From positions 124,001-188,000 of the forward strand of contig NZ_PNLB01000007.1 in NCBI RefSeq assembly GCF_013822795.1: a DNA stretch of 64,000 nucleotides, in the 5' to 3' direction. This document shows positions 23,309-31,779 of this stretch, piece by piece (position 1 is the first letter of the stretch; each line of letters starts with the position of its first letter). The translations under genes were made by a program, and so were the position numbers. Origin of the DNA: Phenylobacterium sp. Its GTDB lineage: Bacteria; Pseudomonadota; Alphaproteobacteria; Caulobacterales; Caulobacteraceae. Below the pieces are notes generated by a model. That model made no database searches and was not told where the DNA came from. It was given only the letters and a program-made list of their open reading frames with translations.

Positions 23309-24118
23309 ATGAGCTCCAATCCCAGCGATCAGCGCCCCATCGACCGCCTGCTCTCCATCATGGCGCGGCTGCGCGACCCTGACGGGGGCTGCGCCTGGGA
23401 TCTGGAGCAGACCTTCGCGACCATCGCGCCCTATACGGTCGAGGAGGCCTACGAGGTCGCCGACGCCATCGAACGGGGCGACCTGAACGACCTGCGCGAG
23501 GAACTGGGCGACCTGCTGCTGCAGGTCGTCTTCCACAGCCGCATGGCGCAGGAGCAAGGCGCGTTCGCCTTCGACGACGTGGCCGACGCCATTTCCGAGA
23601 AGATGATCCGCCGCCACCCGCATGTGTTCGGCGAAGACGAGCAGCGCACGAGCGCCGAGCAGACCCGCGCCTGGGAGGTCATCAAGGCCCAAGAGCGCGC
23701 GAAGAAGGGCAAGAACCAGAGCCTGCTGGACGACGTACCGACCGGCCTGCCCGCCCTCACCCGCGCCGTGAAGCTGACCGCCCGCGCTGCACGCGTCGGC
23801 TTCGACTGGCCCGACGTCTCGTTCGTGCTCGACAAGTTGCGCGAGGAGACCGCCGAGCTGGAGGTGGAAATCGCCAACGGCCGCGACGCCGCCCGGATGC
23901 GCGACGAGCTGGGCGACATCCTGTTCGTCTGCGCCAACCTCGCCCGCAAGCTCGACCTGGAGCCGGAAGACGCGCTGCGCTCGACCAACGCCAAGTTCGC
24001 GCGGCGCTTCCAATTCATCGAGGCCGAACTGGCCAAACGCGGCAAGTCCGCCGACCAATCCGACCTCGAAGAGATGGACGCACTCTGGGACGCGGCGAAG
24101 CTGGCCGAGAAGGCCTAG
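23309..24118 (+). CDS. mazG: Nucleoside triphosphate pyrophosphohydrolase MazG
   Basis: The protein has 269 residues with two tandem MazG domains, at about residues 10-120 and 150-250. Metal-binding acidic motifs are VEEAYEVADAI and REELGDLLLQVVFHS in the first copy, and REETAELEVEI and RDELGDILFVCANL in the second. It hydrolyses NTPs to NMP and pyrophosphate, clearing abnormal nucleotides. The HPHVFG stretch is typical. Its stop overlaps the stop of convergent hflX by 4 bp. The mazG-hflX-hfq order is shared with relatives. Confidence 0.95.
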   Translation: MSSNPSDQRPIDRLLSIMARLRDPDGGCAWDLEQTFATIAPYTVEEAYEVADAIERGDLNDLREELGDLLLQVVFHSRMAQEQGAFAFDDVADAISEKMIRRHPHVFGEDEQRTSAEQTRAWEVIKAQERAKKGKNQSLLDDVPTGLPALTRAVKLTARAARVGFDWPDVSFVLDKLREETAELEVEIANGRDAARMRDELGDILFVCANLARKLDLEPEDALRSTNAKFARRFQFIEAELAKRGKSADQSDLEEMDALWDAAKLAEKA

Positions 24119-25431
24119 AGCGCCGTCAGCTCCGCCCTCGGGAACTGCTGCTCAAATTGTCCCAGGGCCTGGGCGTTGAGCCGCACGGCGATCCGGACGC
24201 TGCCGTCTTCCCCGTCGAAGCGGTCCATGACCCGACCATGGCGATAAAGCCAGGCCACCGCCGCGCCGTCCGCGGCCGTCAGGCTGACGGAAACGGGCGG
24301 CGCATCGTCGACCAGCCGCGCGATCGCCGCCAGCAGCGACTCGCAGCCCTCGCCGCTCACCGCCGAAACCATGACGGCCTGGGGATGATGCCGGCGCGCG
24401 TCGCCTGCGACCTGCTCGCGGTCCTCGGTCTCCAGCAGATCGGCCTTGTTCCAGACTTCGATCAGGTTGCGATCGGCGACGTCGATCCCGAGCCGCTCCA
24501 GCACCGTGCGGACATCCTGCGCCTCGGCGTCGGTCTCCTCGCTGGCGATGTCGCGGACGTGCAGGATCACGTCGGCTTCCTTCACCTCCTCGAGGGTGGC
24601 CCGGAAGGATTCGACCAGCTCGTGCGGCAGGTCCGAGATGAAGCCCACGGTGTCGGACAGGATCGCCGGTCGCCCATCGGGCAGGTCCAGCATGCGCAGG
24701 GTCGGATCGAGGGTGGCGAACAGCATGTCGGCCGCCATCACGTCCGCCTTGGTCAGGCGGTTGAACAGGGTCGACTTGCCGGCGTTGGTGTAGCCGACCA
24801 GGGCCACGGCCGGGAACGGATGGCGCTGGCGAGCGCCGCGCTGGAGGTTGCGGGTGCGGCGCACCTCGACCAGCTCGCGCTTCAGCTTGCCGATCTTCTC
24901 GGCCAGCAGCCGGCGGTCGGTCTCGATCTGGGTTTCACCAGGACCGCCCATGACCCCGAAGCCGCCGCGCTGGCGTTCCAGGTGGGTCCAGGTGCGGACC
25001 AGGCGCGAGCGTTCGTAGGACAGCCTGGCCAGTTCGACCTGCAGGATGCCTTCGCGGGTCCGGGCGCGCCGGGCGAAGATCTCGAGGATCATGCCCGTGC
25101 GGTCCATGACCTTGACCTGCCAGGCCTTCTCCAGATTGCGCTGCTGGACCGGCGTCAGGGCGTCGTCGACGACGGCGACATCGACCTCGAGCCGAGCGCA
25201 GAGCGCCCCGATCTCGTCGACCTTACCGCTGCCGAACAGCGTCGCAGGCGTGCGCTTGCGCAGGGGCGCGATGATCGCGTCCCTGATCTCCAGATCGAGC
25301 GCCTCGGCGAGGCCGACGGCCTCTTCCAGGCGCGCCTGGGAACTGCGCGCCGAGTCGCGGCCGTCTCGCTGGGGATGAATGACTAGCGCCCCCTGAGGGG
25401 GCGCTTCACGATCGATGGACTTGGAGGTCAA
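24115..25431 (-). CDS. hflX: GTPase HflX
   Basis: This 438-residue ribosome-associated GTPase has the HflX N-terminal domain up to about residue 190 ([44 protein letters not shown]). The GTPase domain follows with G1 [11 protein letters not shown]3 [10 protein letters not shown] and G4 NKAD. HflX splits stalled ribosomes under stress. Its ATG overlaps the hfq stop codon by 4 bp, the same hfq-hflX coupling found in many proteobacteria. It ends overlapping mazG tail to tail. Confidence 0.97.
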   Translation of the reverse strand: MTSKSIDREAPPQGALVIHPQRDGRDSARSSQARLEEAVGLAEALDLEIRDAIIAPLRKRTPATLFGSGKVDEIGALCARLEVDVAVVDDALTPVQQRNLEKAWQVKVMDRTGMILEIFARRARTREGILQVELARLSYERSRLVRTWTHLERQRGGFGVMGGPGETQIETDRRLLAEKIGKLKRELVEVRRTRNLQRGARQRHPFPAVALVGYTNAGKSTLFNRLTKADVMAADMLFATLDPTLRMLDLPDGRPAILSDTVGFISDLPHELVESFRATLEEVKEADVILHVRDIASEETDAEAQDVRTVLERLGIDVADRNLIEVWNKADLLETEDREQVAGDARRHHPQAVMVSAVSGEGCESLLAAIARLVDDAPPVSVSLTAADGAAVAWLYRHGRVMDRFDGEDGSVRIAVRLNAQALGQFEQQFPRAELTAL

Positions 25432-25679
25432 TCGCCCTCGTCTTCCGCCGGTTCATAGAGCTGAACGGGCTGAGCCGGCATGATGGTGGAAATGGCGTGC
25501 TTATAGACCAGCTGCGACTGGCCGTCGCGGCGCAGCAGCACGCAGAAATTATCGAACCAGCTCACGACGCCCTGCAGCTTCACGCCGTTCACCAGGAAGA
25601 TCGTCAGCGGCGTCTTCGACTTGCGGACGCTGTTCAGGAACGTGTCCTGGAGGTTCTGTTTCTTTTCGTTGCCGGACAT
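25428..25679 (-). CDS. hfq: RNA chaperone Hfq
   Basis: The protein has 83 residues. The start at 25679 ([11 protein letters not shown]) is chosen over a longer frame because it matches the usual Hfq N-terminus. The Sm1 motif lies in [24 protein letters not shown] and the Sm2 motif in [13 protein letters not shown]. The acidic C-terminal tail (YEPAEDEGD) is short, as is usual in alphaproteobacteria. Hfq pairs small RNAs with mRNAs and forms a hexamer. It overlaps hflX and follows the dat gene by about 100 bp. Confidence 0.98.
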   Translation of the reverse strand: MSGNEKKQNLQDTFLNSVRKSKTPLTIFLVNGVKLQGVVSWFDNFCVLLRRDGQSQLVYKHAISTIMPAQPVQLYEPAEDEGD

Positions 25680-25780
25680 GGCTTGTCGCCCTTTTCTCTG
25701 TTCCGGGAGGCAAAACGCCTCCCACACACATGCATGAGGCTAGACCGGCGGATGTGACCGGCGCAATCGCGCCGCTCGCA

Positions 25781-26644
25781 TCAGACGGCGGTCGCCCTCG
25801 CGCGCTCGATATAGAGGCGTCGGAGCTTCATCGCCACCGGTCCGACCTCACCATTTCCAATCGGCTTGTCGTCGACGGCCACGACGGGCAGCACCAGACT
25901 GCCGGCGCCGGTGATGAACGCCTCTTTCGCAGCGACGGCCTCGGCGGGCGTGAACGGCCGCTCCTCAACCTTCATGCCCTCGTCGCGCAAGACGTCGAGC
26001 AGGGTGCGGCGGGTGACCCCGCGCAGGATGTTGGCGTTGGTGTCGCGGGTGCGCAGGACCCCGTCGGCGTCGATGATCCAGGCGTTGGACGAGGCGCCCT
26101 CGGTGACGAAGCCCAGCTCGTCGACGAACCAGGCTTCGGCCGCCCCGCGTTCCTTGGCCGCCTGCTTAGCCAGGGCGTTGGGCAACAGGCCGACGGTCTT
26201 GATGTCGCAGCGGCCCCAGCGGTTCTCCGGGGTGGTGATGACCTTCACGCCCTTGGCGGCCTTGGCCTCGCTCGCCGCGCGATCGACGGGAGACACCGTG
26301 ATGACCACGGCCGGCGGGACCGGCTGGTCCGGGAAGGCGTGGCCGCGCGGGGCGACCCCGCGGCCGACCTGCAGGTAGAGCAGACCTTCGCTGATCCGGT
26401 TGCGGCGCACCGCCTCGCGCAGCACGATCGTCAGCGCCGCGCGGCTCATCGGCATCGGGATGCGCAGTTCGCCGAGGCTGCGCTCCAGGCGTGCGAAATG
26501 CCCCTCGGCGTCGGCCAGCTTGCCGTCGAACAGGGCCCAGACCTCGTAGACCGCGTCGGCCAGCTGGTAGCCGCGGTCCTCGATGTGCACCACGGCCTCG
26601 CCGTGCCGCACGAACTGCCCGTTCACATAGGCGATACGCCCCAC
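25781..26644 (-). CDS. dat: Class IV aminotransferase, D-amino acid transaminase type
   Basis: This 287-residue PLP enzyme starts with GTG, giving MGRIAYVNGQF. It has EDRGYQLADAVYEVWALFDG near residue 22, the PLP lysine in CDIKTVGLLPNALAKQ near residue 148, and EGASSNAWII near 182, the pattern of D-alanine aminotransferases. These supply D-glutamate or D-alanine for cell wall synthesis. It begins 1 bp after the ntrX stop, so it is probably expressed with ntrYX. A branched-chain type aminotransferase is the alternative, but the EDRGYQLADAVYEV stretch favours Dat. Confidence 0.85.
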   Translation of the reverse strand: MGRIAYVNGQFVRHGEAVVHIEDRGYQLADAVYEVWALFDGKLADAEGHFARLERSLGELRIPMPMSRAALTIVLREAVRRNRISEGLLYLQVGRGVAPRGHAFPDQPVPPAVVITVSPVDRAASEAKAAKGVKVITTPENRWGRCDIKTVGLLPNALAKQAAKERGAAEAWFVDELGFVTEGASSNAWIIDADGVLRTRDTNANILRGVTRRTLLDVLRDEGMKVEERPFTPAEAVAAKEAFITGAGSLVLPVVAVDDKPIGNGEVGPVAMKLRRLYIERARATAV

Positions 26645-26645
26645 C

Positions 26646-28040
26646 TTACGCGTCCTCTTCTTCCATTGGCCTGGCGCCCGACAGGCCCAGGGACTTCAGT
26701 TTGCGGTGCAGGGCCGAGCGCTCCATGCCGATGAAGGCCGCGGTCCGCGAGATGTTGCCCGAGAACCGCAGCATCTGAGCGTTGAGGTACTCGCGCTCGA
26801 ACACCTCGCGCGCCTCGCGCAGCGGCAGGGCGATGATCTTCTCAGCGCCCAGGCTGGAGGGCTGATCGTTCACCACCGCGTCGTTGGGGAGCATCTCGGC
26901 GCTGATCGGCTCGCTGGGATCGCCGGCGGCCAGGATCAGCATGCGCTCGACGTTATTGCGCAGTTGGCTGAGGTTGCCCGGCCAGGCCCGCACCTGCAGC
27001 GCAGCCAGCGCGTCGTCGGCCAGCCGCCGACGCGGCATGCCGGTCGCCTCGCAGATGCGGTTGACGAAGTAGTCGATCAGCTCGGGGATGTCCTCGCGCC
27101 GCTCCGACAGCCCGGGCACGCTGACGGGCACCACGTTCAGGCGGTGGAACAGATCCTCGCGGAACCGGCCCGCATTGATCTCCTCGCGCAGATCGCGGCA
27201 GGTCGAGGAGACCACCCGAACATCAACCTGCACGTCCTGCTCTCCGCCCACACGGCGGAATCGCTGCTCCACCAGGACCCGCAGAATACGGCTCTGGGTC
27301 TCACGCGGCATGTCCGCCACTTCATCGAGGTATAGCGTTCCGCCATGGGCGCGTTCGAAGACCCCGATCTTGGCCGGCCGACCGCCCTCGTGCTCCTCGC
27401 CGAACAGTTCGGCGTCCACTCGTTCGGGCGTCATGCCAGCGGCGCTGATCACGACGAACTCGTTGCGCGTCCTGGGGCTTGCCGAGTGGATCAGTCGCGC
27501 CACAGTCTCCTTGCCCGAACCCGGCGGGCCGGCGATCAGCACGCGGCTGTTGGCCGAGGCCAGCTTGGCGATCAGGCCGCGCAGCTGCTGGGTGACCACA
27601 GATTTGCCGATCAGCCCGTCGGGCTGGATCGTCTGGGCGCGCAGGCGGCGGTTCTCGCGCTTGAGGTTGCTGGTCTCCAGGGCCCGCTCGACGCACAGCA
27701 GCAGGCGATCCGACTTGAACGGCTTTTCCAGGAACTCGTAGGCGCCGCGCTTGATCGCGCTGACCGCGGTCTCGATGTTGCCGTGGCCGGAGATCATGAT
27801 CACCGGGATGTCGGCGTCCAGCGTTTTGACCAGGTCGAGCAGCTCAAGCCCGTCCATCCCTCCGCCCTGCATCCAGATGTCCAGGATCAGCAGGGCCGGC
27901 TTGCGCGACTTGATGGCGGCAAGGGCGCTCTCGGAGTCGTTGGCCGTGCGCACCGCATAGCCCTCGTCGGACAGGATGCCTGCGACCAGCTCGCGGATGT
28001 CCGCTTCGTCGTCGACCACCAGAACGTCAGCCGCCATCAC
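26646..28040 (-). CDS. ntrX: Nitrogen regulation response regulator NtrX
   Basis: The protein has 464 residues. The receiver domain has VVDDEADIRELV, the phospho-acceptor in LLILDIWM and EKPFKSDRLL. The AAA+ domain has Walker A GPPGSGKE and a Walker B region in GTLYLDEVADMP. The GAFTGA loop that contacts sigma-54 is absent; FGEEHEGGRPAKIGVFERAHGG stands in its place, as known for some alphaproteobacterial NtrX. A Fis-type helix-turn-helix (NISRTAAFIGMERSALHRKLKSLG) ends the protein. It overlaps ntrY by 4 bp. NtrYX links envelope, redox and nitrogen signals in relatives. Confidence 0.95.
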   Translation of the reverse strand: MMAADVLVVDDEADIRELVAGILSDEGYAVRTANDSESALAAIKSRKPALLILDIWMQGGGMDGLELLDLVKTLDADIPVIMISGHGNIETAVSAIKRGAYEFLEKPFKSDRLLLCVERALETSNLKRENRRLRAQTIQPDGLIGKSVVTQQLRGLIAKLASANSRVLIAGPPGSGKETVARLIHSASPRTRNEFVVISAAGMTPERVDAELFGEEHEGGRPAKIGVFERAHGGTLYLDEVADMPRETQSRILRVLVEQRFRRVGGEQDVQVDVRVVSSTCRDLREEINAGRFREDLFHRLNVVPVSVPGLSERREDIPELIDYFVNRICEATGMPRRRLADDALAALQVRAWPGNLSQLRNNVERMLILAAGDPSEPISAEMLPNDAVVNDQPSSLGAEKIIALPLREAREVFEREYLNAQMLRFSGNISRTAAFIGMERSALHRKLKSLGLSGARPMEEEDA

Positions 28041-30271
28041 ATCACTCCTGCGTCTTGAGCTCTTGGCTCAGGTCCGGCGTCGGCGTCGGGCGCAGCCGGC
28101 GCCGCCGTGGGAAGTTTCAGCACTGCACGGGCGCCGCGTCCGCCCGTCGCATCGGTCAAAATCAGTTCGCCGCCATGGTCTTCCAGGATGCGCTTGACGA
28201 TCGCCAGCCCCAGCCCTGTGCCCTTCTCGCGCGTGGTGACATAGGGCTCGGTCAGGCGGTCGCGGTCCTTGTCGGGCAGGCCGACGCCATTGTCCTCGAC
28301 GATCACCTGCACCCCCTGTTCGTCGGAGAGCAGGCGGACCGAAATCCGGCCCTTGGGTTCCGGCTCGGCGGCGACCCGCGCCGCAACCGCCTCCGCGGCG
28401 TTCTTGAGGATGTTGGTCAGCGCCTGGGCGATCATCCGCCCGTCGGCCACCAGCGTCACATGCGGGGTCGGATCGAGCAGCTCGACGTCGATGTCCGGCG
28501 CGGCGACCCGCTGGGCGAACACCGCCGCGCGGACCAGCTCAGCGCCGTCCTGCGCCGCGAACTTGGGCGCTGGCATTCGGGCGAACGACGAGAACTCGTC
28601 AACCATCCGCCCGATCCCGTCGACCTGGCGCACGATGGTGTCGGTGCAGCGGTCGAAGGTCTCCAGGTCCTCCTGGGCGACGTCCTTGCGGAACTTGCGG
28701 CGCAGGCGTTCGGCCGACAGCTGGATCGGGGTCAGCGGGTTCTTGATCTCGTGGGCGATGCGGCGGGCGACGTCGCGCCAGGCCGCGTTGCGCTGGGCCG
28801 AGACGAGGCGGGTAATGTCGTCAAAGGTCAGCACCAGGCCGCCCTCGGAGCGGCTGGCGCGCACCCGCAGCCGATGGGTTTCGCGGGCCCGCGCCACATC
28901 CACCTCGGCCTCGGACTCGCCGGCCTGGTCGGCGCGATCGGCGATGGCGACGAATTCGGGCGCCACCTCCTGCAGCCGCCGGCCGCTGGTCTGGCCCTCG
29001 GCCAGATCGAGCAGGATCCGCGCCTGGCGGTTCACGGCCGAGATCCGGCCGTCGGAATCCAGGCCGATGACGCCGGCCGAGACTTCGGCCAGGACGGTCT
29101 CGATGAACTGACGACGCTCCTCGGCCTCGTCGCCCGCGCGCTTCAGCGCCGCCTGCTGGGCTTGCAGATCGTGCGTCATGCTGTTGAAGGCGCGCGACAA
29201 CACGGCGAGCTCTTCGGGATCCTCGGAGGTGTCGACCCGCGCATCGAGATCGCCGCCGGCGACCCGCCCGGCCGCCTGCACCAGACGCCCGACCGGCGCC
29301 GAGATGGCGCTGGCCGCGCCCATGCCCAGCCACACTGCGCCGACCAGAACCAGCATCGCCGTCTCGATGTAGGAAAGCGCAAAGACCCGTTGAATCCGCG
29401 CGCGGCTTTCGGCCGCCTCGCGATAGGCGGTCACCGCCCGATCGGCCTCGTGCAGTTGATTGACGATCCCCGCCTGCACCGGTCGGGTCACATAGAGATA
29501 GGCGTCCGGATAGGCCGTCAGCCGCGTCAGCGCCCGCGTCAGGTTCGGCGACACCGAGATCGAACCCTCGTCGGCGGCGGCGAAGCTGGACGGCGGCGGG
29601 GCCTGGAAGCCCACCACGTCGACGGCCTCGGCCCGCGCCAGGATCCGCCCTTCGCGATCGATCAGATAGGCCGCGGGAAACGCGTGATAGGAGGCCTGGT
29701 AGGCCAGGAAGTGGCTGAAGGTGACCGGGCTGACCTGCAGCGCCGGAGCGGCGCGGTTGAGGTCGTTGGCCATCAGGGTCACGTGCTCTTCGACGAACTG
29801 GCTTTGGTCTTCGACATAAGAACGCATCACCGTCGCCGAGTTTTCGACCACGGTCTGGACCCGTTCGGAGAACCAGTTCTCGACGCCGCGGTTGACCAGC
29901 ACCGTATAGAACAACGCCACGACCATGGCCGGGGCGACCGCCGCCAGGGCGAACAGGGTCACGAAGCGCACGTGCAGCCGGGCGGCCGGATCGACCGAAC
30001 GGGCCCGAAGCATGGTCGCCACCCGGAACCCGACCTGGGCGGCGAGCGCCAGGATCAGCACCAGGTTGAAGGCCAGGATCGCCAGAATGTTCTTGGAGGC
30101 CGGAGCCAGCGGGCCGGTCTCGGGCGGCGACGCGGCCAGCAGGATCGCCACTGCGGTAAGCACCGCGGCCAGCGCATAGCCGCCGCCGAGCACGTAGCGT
30201 GATTGCAGCGCCCGCCAGAACCGCGCGGCGGGCGTCGCGTGAGTTCCGCCTTCGTGACTCAGAGACGCCAT
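28037..30271 (-). CDS. ntrY: Nitrogen regulation sensor kinase NtrY
   Basis: The kinase has 744 residues from the ATG at 30271. The longer open frame to 30397 looks like leader sequence. Several membrane helices lie in the first 330 residues, with a large periplasmic domain at about 130-290 between helices. HAMP (ISAPVGRLVQAAGRVAGGDLDARV), a PAS domain (ETVLAEVSAGVIGLDSDGRI), and the kinase core with [37 protein letters not shown] and KGTGLGLAIVK follow. It phosphorylates NtrX, whose gene it overlaps. The start codon is the least certain part, because the ribosome site before it is poor. Confidence 0.93.
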   Translation of the reverse strand: MASLSHEGGTHATPAARFWRALQSRYVLGGGYALAAVLTAVAILLAASPPETGPLAPASKNILAILAFNLVLILALAAQVGFRVATMLRARSVDPAARLHVRFVTLFALAAVAPAMVVALFYTVLVNRGVENWFSERVQTVVENSATVMRSYVEDQSQFVEEHVTLMANDLNRAAPALQVSPVTFSHFLAYQASYHAFPAAYLIDREGRILARAEAVDVVGFQAPPPSSFAAADEGSISVSPNLTRALTRLTAYPDAYLYVTRPVQAGIVNQLHEADRAVTAYREAAESRARIQRVFALSYIETAMLVLVGAVWLGMGAASAISAPVGRLVQAAGRVAGGDLDARVDTSEDPEELAVLSRAFNSMTHDLQAQQAALKRAGDEAEERRQFIETVLAEVSAGVIGLDSDGRISAVNRQARILLDLAEGQTSGRRLQEVAPEFVAIADRADQAGESEAEVDVARARETHRLRVRASRSEGGLVLTFDDITRLVSAQRNAAWRDVARRIAHEIKNPLTPIQLSAERLRRKFRKDVAQEDLETFDRCTDTIVRQVDGIGRMVDEFSSFARMPAPKFAAQDGAELVRAAVFAQRVAAPDIDVELLDPTPHVTLVADGRMIAQALTNILKNAAEAVAARVAAEPEPKGRISVRLLSDEQGVQVIVEDNGVGLPDKDRDRLTEPYVTTREKGTGLGLAIVKRILEDHGGELILTDATGGRGARAVLKLPTAAPAAPDADAGPEPRAQDAGVM

Positions 30272-30374
30272 TACAACGGCGACCCTAACCACCTGTGCCC
30301 CAAATTCAACACTGATGTTGCGCTCAAGCTTCACAGTTGCTTGGGGATGACAGCGCTTTTCGACTGCGCTATCG

Positions 30375-30479
30375 ATGGCGGTGATGATCCTCGCCACCAG
30401 CCAATATTCGTTTTGGTATTTTGGCTATTCCGATGCCGCTGGCGGAGGAAGGGGATCGCGCGACAGCACGCTGTCATAG
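30375..30479 (+). CDS. Aromatic amino acid leader peptide (attenuator)
   Basis: This short frame encodes M-A-V-M-I-L-A-T-S-Q-Y-S-F-W-Y-F-G-Y followed by a Gly/Ser/Arg tail and TAG at 30477-30479, 34 residues in all. Three Tyr, two Phe and one Trp codon fall within eight codons (30405-30428), and the Tyr and Phe codons are all TAT or TTT, unusual in this GC-rich DNA. In-frame starts are ATG 30375, GTG 30381 and ATG 30384; none has a strong ribosome site. It lies between ntrY and the DAHP synthase gene and is followed by a terminator, so slow translation of aromatic codons would control that gene. Confidence 0.75.
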   Translation: MAVMILATSQYSFWYFGYSDAAGGGRGSRDSTLS

Positions 30480-30516
30480 GACGCAAGACCCACCCAGCCG
30501 CCAGCACCTGGCGGCT
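30394..30516 (+). promoter_or_regulatory. Transcription attenuator of DAHP synthase (four pairing segments)
   Basis: Segment 1 CCACCAGC (30394-30401), segment 2 GCTGGCGG (30438-30445), segment 3 CCGCCAGC (30498-30505) and segment 4 CTGGCGGC (30508-30515) can be read directly. Segment 2 pairs perfectly with 3 and at 7 of 8 bases with 1, while 3 pairs with 4 in the terminator. A ribosome stalled on the Tyr/Phe/Trp codons just after segment 1 would block 1:2 and allow 2:3, preventing termination. This is the logic of the trp and his attenuators. The mechanism is inferred from layout. Confidence 0.72.
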
Positions 30517-30524
30517 TTTCTTTT
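30496..30524 (+). terminator. Intrinsic terminator upstream of DAHP synthase gene
   Basis: AGCCGCCAG and CTGGCGGCT form a perfect 9-bp stem with a CAC loop, followed by TTTTCTTTT. It is the strongest rho-independent terminator seen in the window, and it stands only about 36 bp before a start codon on the same strand. That position makes sense only as a conditional (attenuator) terminator. Confidence 0.85.
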
Positions 30525-30560
30525 GCGCCGCCGGAGACTGAAACCACCCGGAGCGCACCC

Positions 30561-31646
30561 GTGAACACCGACGACCTACGTATCCTCGACATCAAGCCCC
30601 TCGCCTCGCCGGCGCAGGTGATGGGCGACCTGCCGGCCAGCGACGCCATCGGCGCACTCGTGGCGGGCAGCCGACACAAGATCCATGACATTCTCCACGG
30701 CGCAGACGACCGTCTGGTGGTCGTGATCGGCCCCTGCTCGATCCACGATCCTGTCGCCGCGATGGAGTACGCGCGACGACTGGCCGCACAGCGCGATCGC
30801 TTCGCCGGCCAACTTGAGATCGTCATGCGCGTCTATTTCGAGAAGCCGCGCACCACCGTCGGCTGGAAGGGCCTGATCAACGACCCCCACCTCGACGGCA
30901 CGTTCCGGATCGACGAAGGCCTGCCGCTGGCGCGCAAGCTGCTACTCGAGGTCAACGCGCTCGGCCTGCCGGCCGCGGTCGAATTCCTCGACGTGACGAC
31001 GCCGCAGTACCTGGCCGACCTGGTGGCCTGGGGCGCAATCGGCGCACGCACCACCGAGAGCCAGATCCACCGCGAGATGGCCTCTGGGCTCTCCTGCCCG
31101 ATCGGCTTCAAGAACGGCACCGACGGCAATCTGCGCATCGCCGTCGATGCGGTGAAGGCTGCTAGCCAGCCGCACCATTTCCTGGCCATCGGCAAGGACG
31201 GCCGCGCCGCCATCGCCGCCACCCGCGGCAATGACGACAGCCACGTGGTTCTGCGCGGCGGCAAGACCCCGAACTACGACGCCGCCGGCGTCGCGGCCGC
31301 CTGCTCGGAGCTGGCGACCAGCGGCCTGCGTCAGAGCGTGATCATCGACGTCAGCCACGCCAACAGCGGCAAGAAGCCCGAGAACCAGCCGGCCGTCACC
31401 CGCGACGTCGCCGCCCAGGTCGCGTCCGGCGACCAGCGCATCGCCGGGCTGATGATCGAAAGCCACCTCGTGGCCGGGCGCCAGGATCTCGTCGAAGGCC
31501 AGCCGCTGGTCTACGGCCAGAGCATCACCGACGGCTGCATCGACTGGGACGCCTCGGTCGAGCTGCTCGAGGAGCTGGCCCTGGCGGTCGAGGCCCGTCG
31601 GCGGGTGCGCGCCGCCCAGCCGGCCGGCGAGACGGTTCAGGCCTGA
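30561..31646 (+). CDS. 3-deoxy-7-phosphoheptulonate (DAHP) synthase, class I
   Basis: This 361-residue enzyme joins erythrose 4-phosphate and phosphoenolpyruvate in the first step of aromatic amino acid synthesis. It has the AroF/G/H family motifs VVIGPCSIHDP near residue 55, FEKPRTTVGWKGLINDP near 92, GARTTESQIHREMASGLSCP near 157, and VIIDVSHANSGKKP near 255. The start is GTG at 30561, with GGAG just upstream. An aromatic leader peptide and terminator precede it, which suggests control by Phe, Tyr or Trp supply. Which allosteric class (Phe-, Tyr- or Trp-sensitive) cannot be read from the sequence, so aroF, aroG and aroH are equally possible names. Confidence 0.95.
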   Translation: MNTDDLRILDIKPLASPAQVMGDLPASDAIGALVAGSRHKIHDILHGADDRLVVVIGPCSIHDPVAAMEYARRLAAQRDRFAGQLEIVMRVYFEKPRTTVGWKGLINDPHLDGTFRIDEGLPLARKLLLEVNALGLPAAVEFLDVTTPQYLADLVAWGAIGARTTESQIHREMASGLSCPIGFKNGTDGNLRIAVDAVKAASQPHHFLAIGKDGRAAIAATRGNDDSHVVLRGGKTPNYDAAGVAAACSELATSGLRQSVIIDVSHANSGKKPENQPAVTRDVAAQVASGDQRIAGLMIESHLVAGRQDLVEGQPLVYGQSITDGCIDWDASVELLEELALAVEARRRVRAAQPAGETVQA

Positions 31647-31655
31647 CCTGACAGG

Positions 31656-31683
31656 CGGGAGCGCGCACCGGGGTGCGCTCCCG
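31656..31683 (+). terminator. Hairpin after DAHP synthase gene
   Basis: CGGGAGCGC...ACC and GGTGCGCTCCCG pair over 12 bp with a 2-base bulge (31656-31683), 10 bp after the stop codon. No T run follows, so termination efficiency is uncertain. Confidence 0.5.
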
Positions 31684-31779
31684 TCGATATTCGCTCGTCC
31701 CGCCGCCGACGGGACTTGGCGCGCCCGATCGGTTCAGGTCTGTTGGCGTCCGCCTCGCCACCAACGACCAGGACCCGAC

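Noticed and set aside
28055..30202. Plus-strand open frame of about 715 codons opposite ntrY
   Set aside because: Shadow of ntrY; low-complexity Gly/Arg/Asp/Gln composition.
30203..30541. 112-residue frame overlapping the leader peptide region
   Set aside because: It overlaps the ntrY start and the terminator in another frame and has no family features. The shorter aromatic-rich frame explains the region better.
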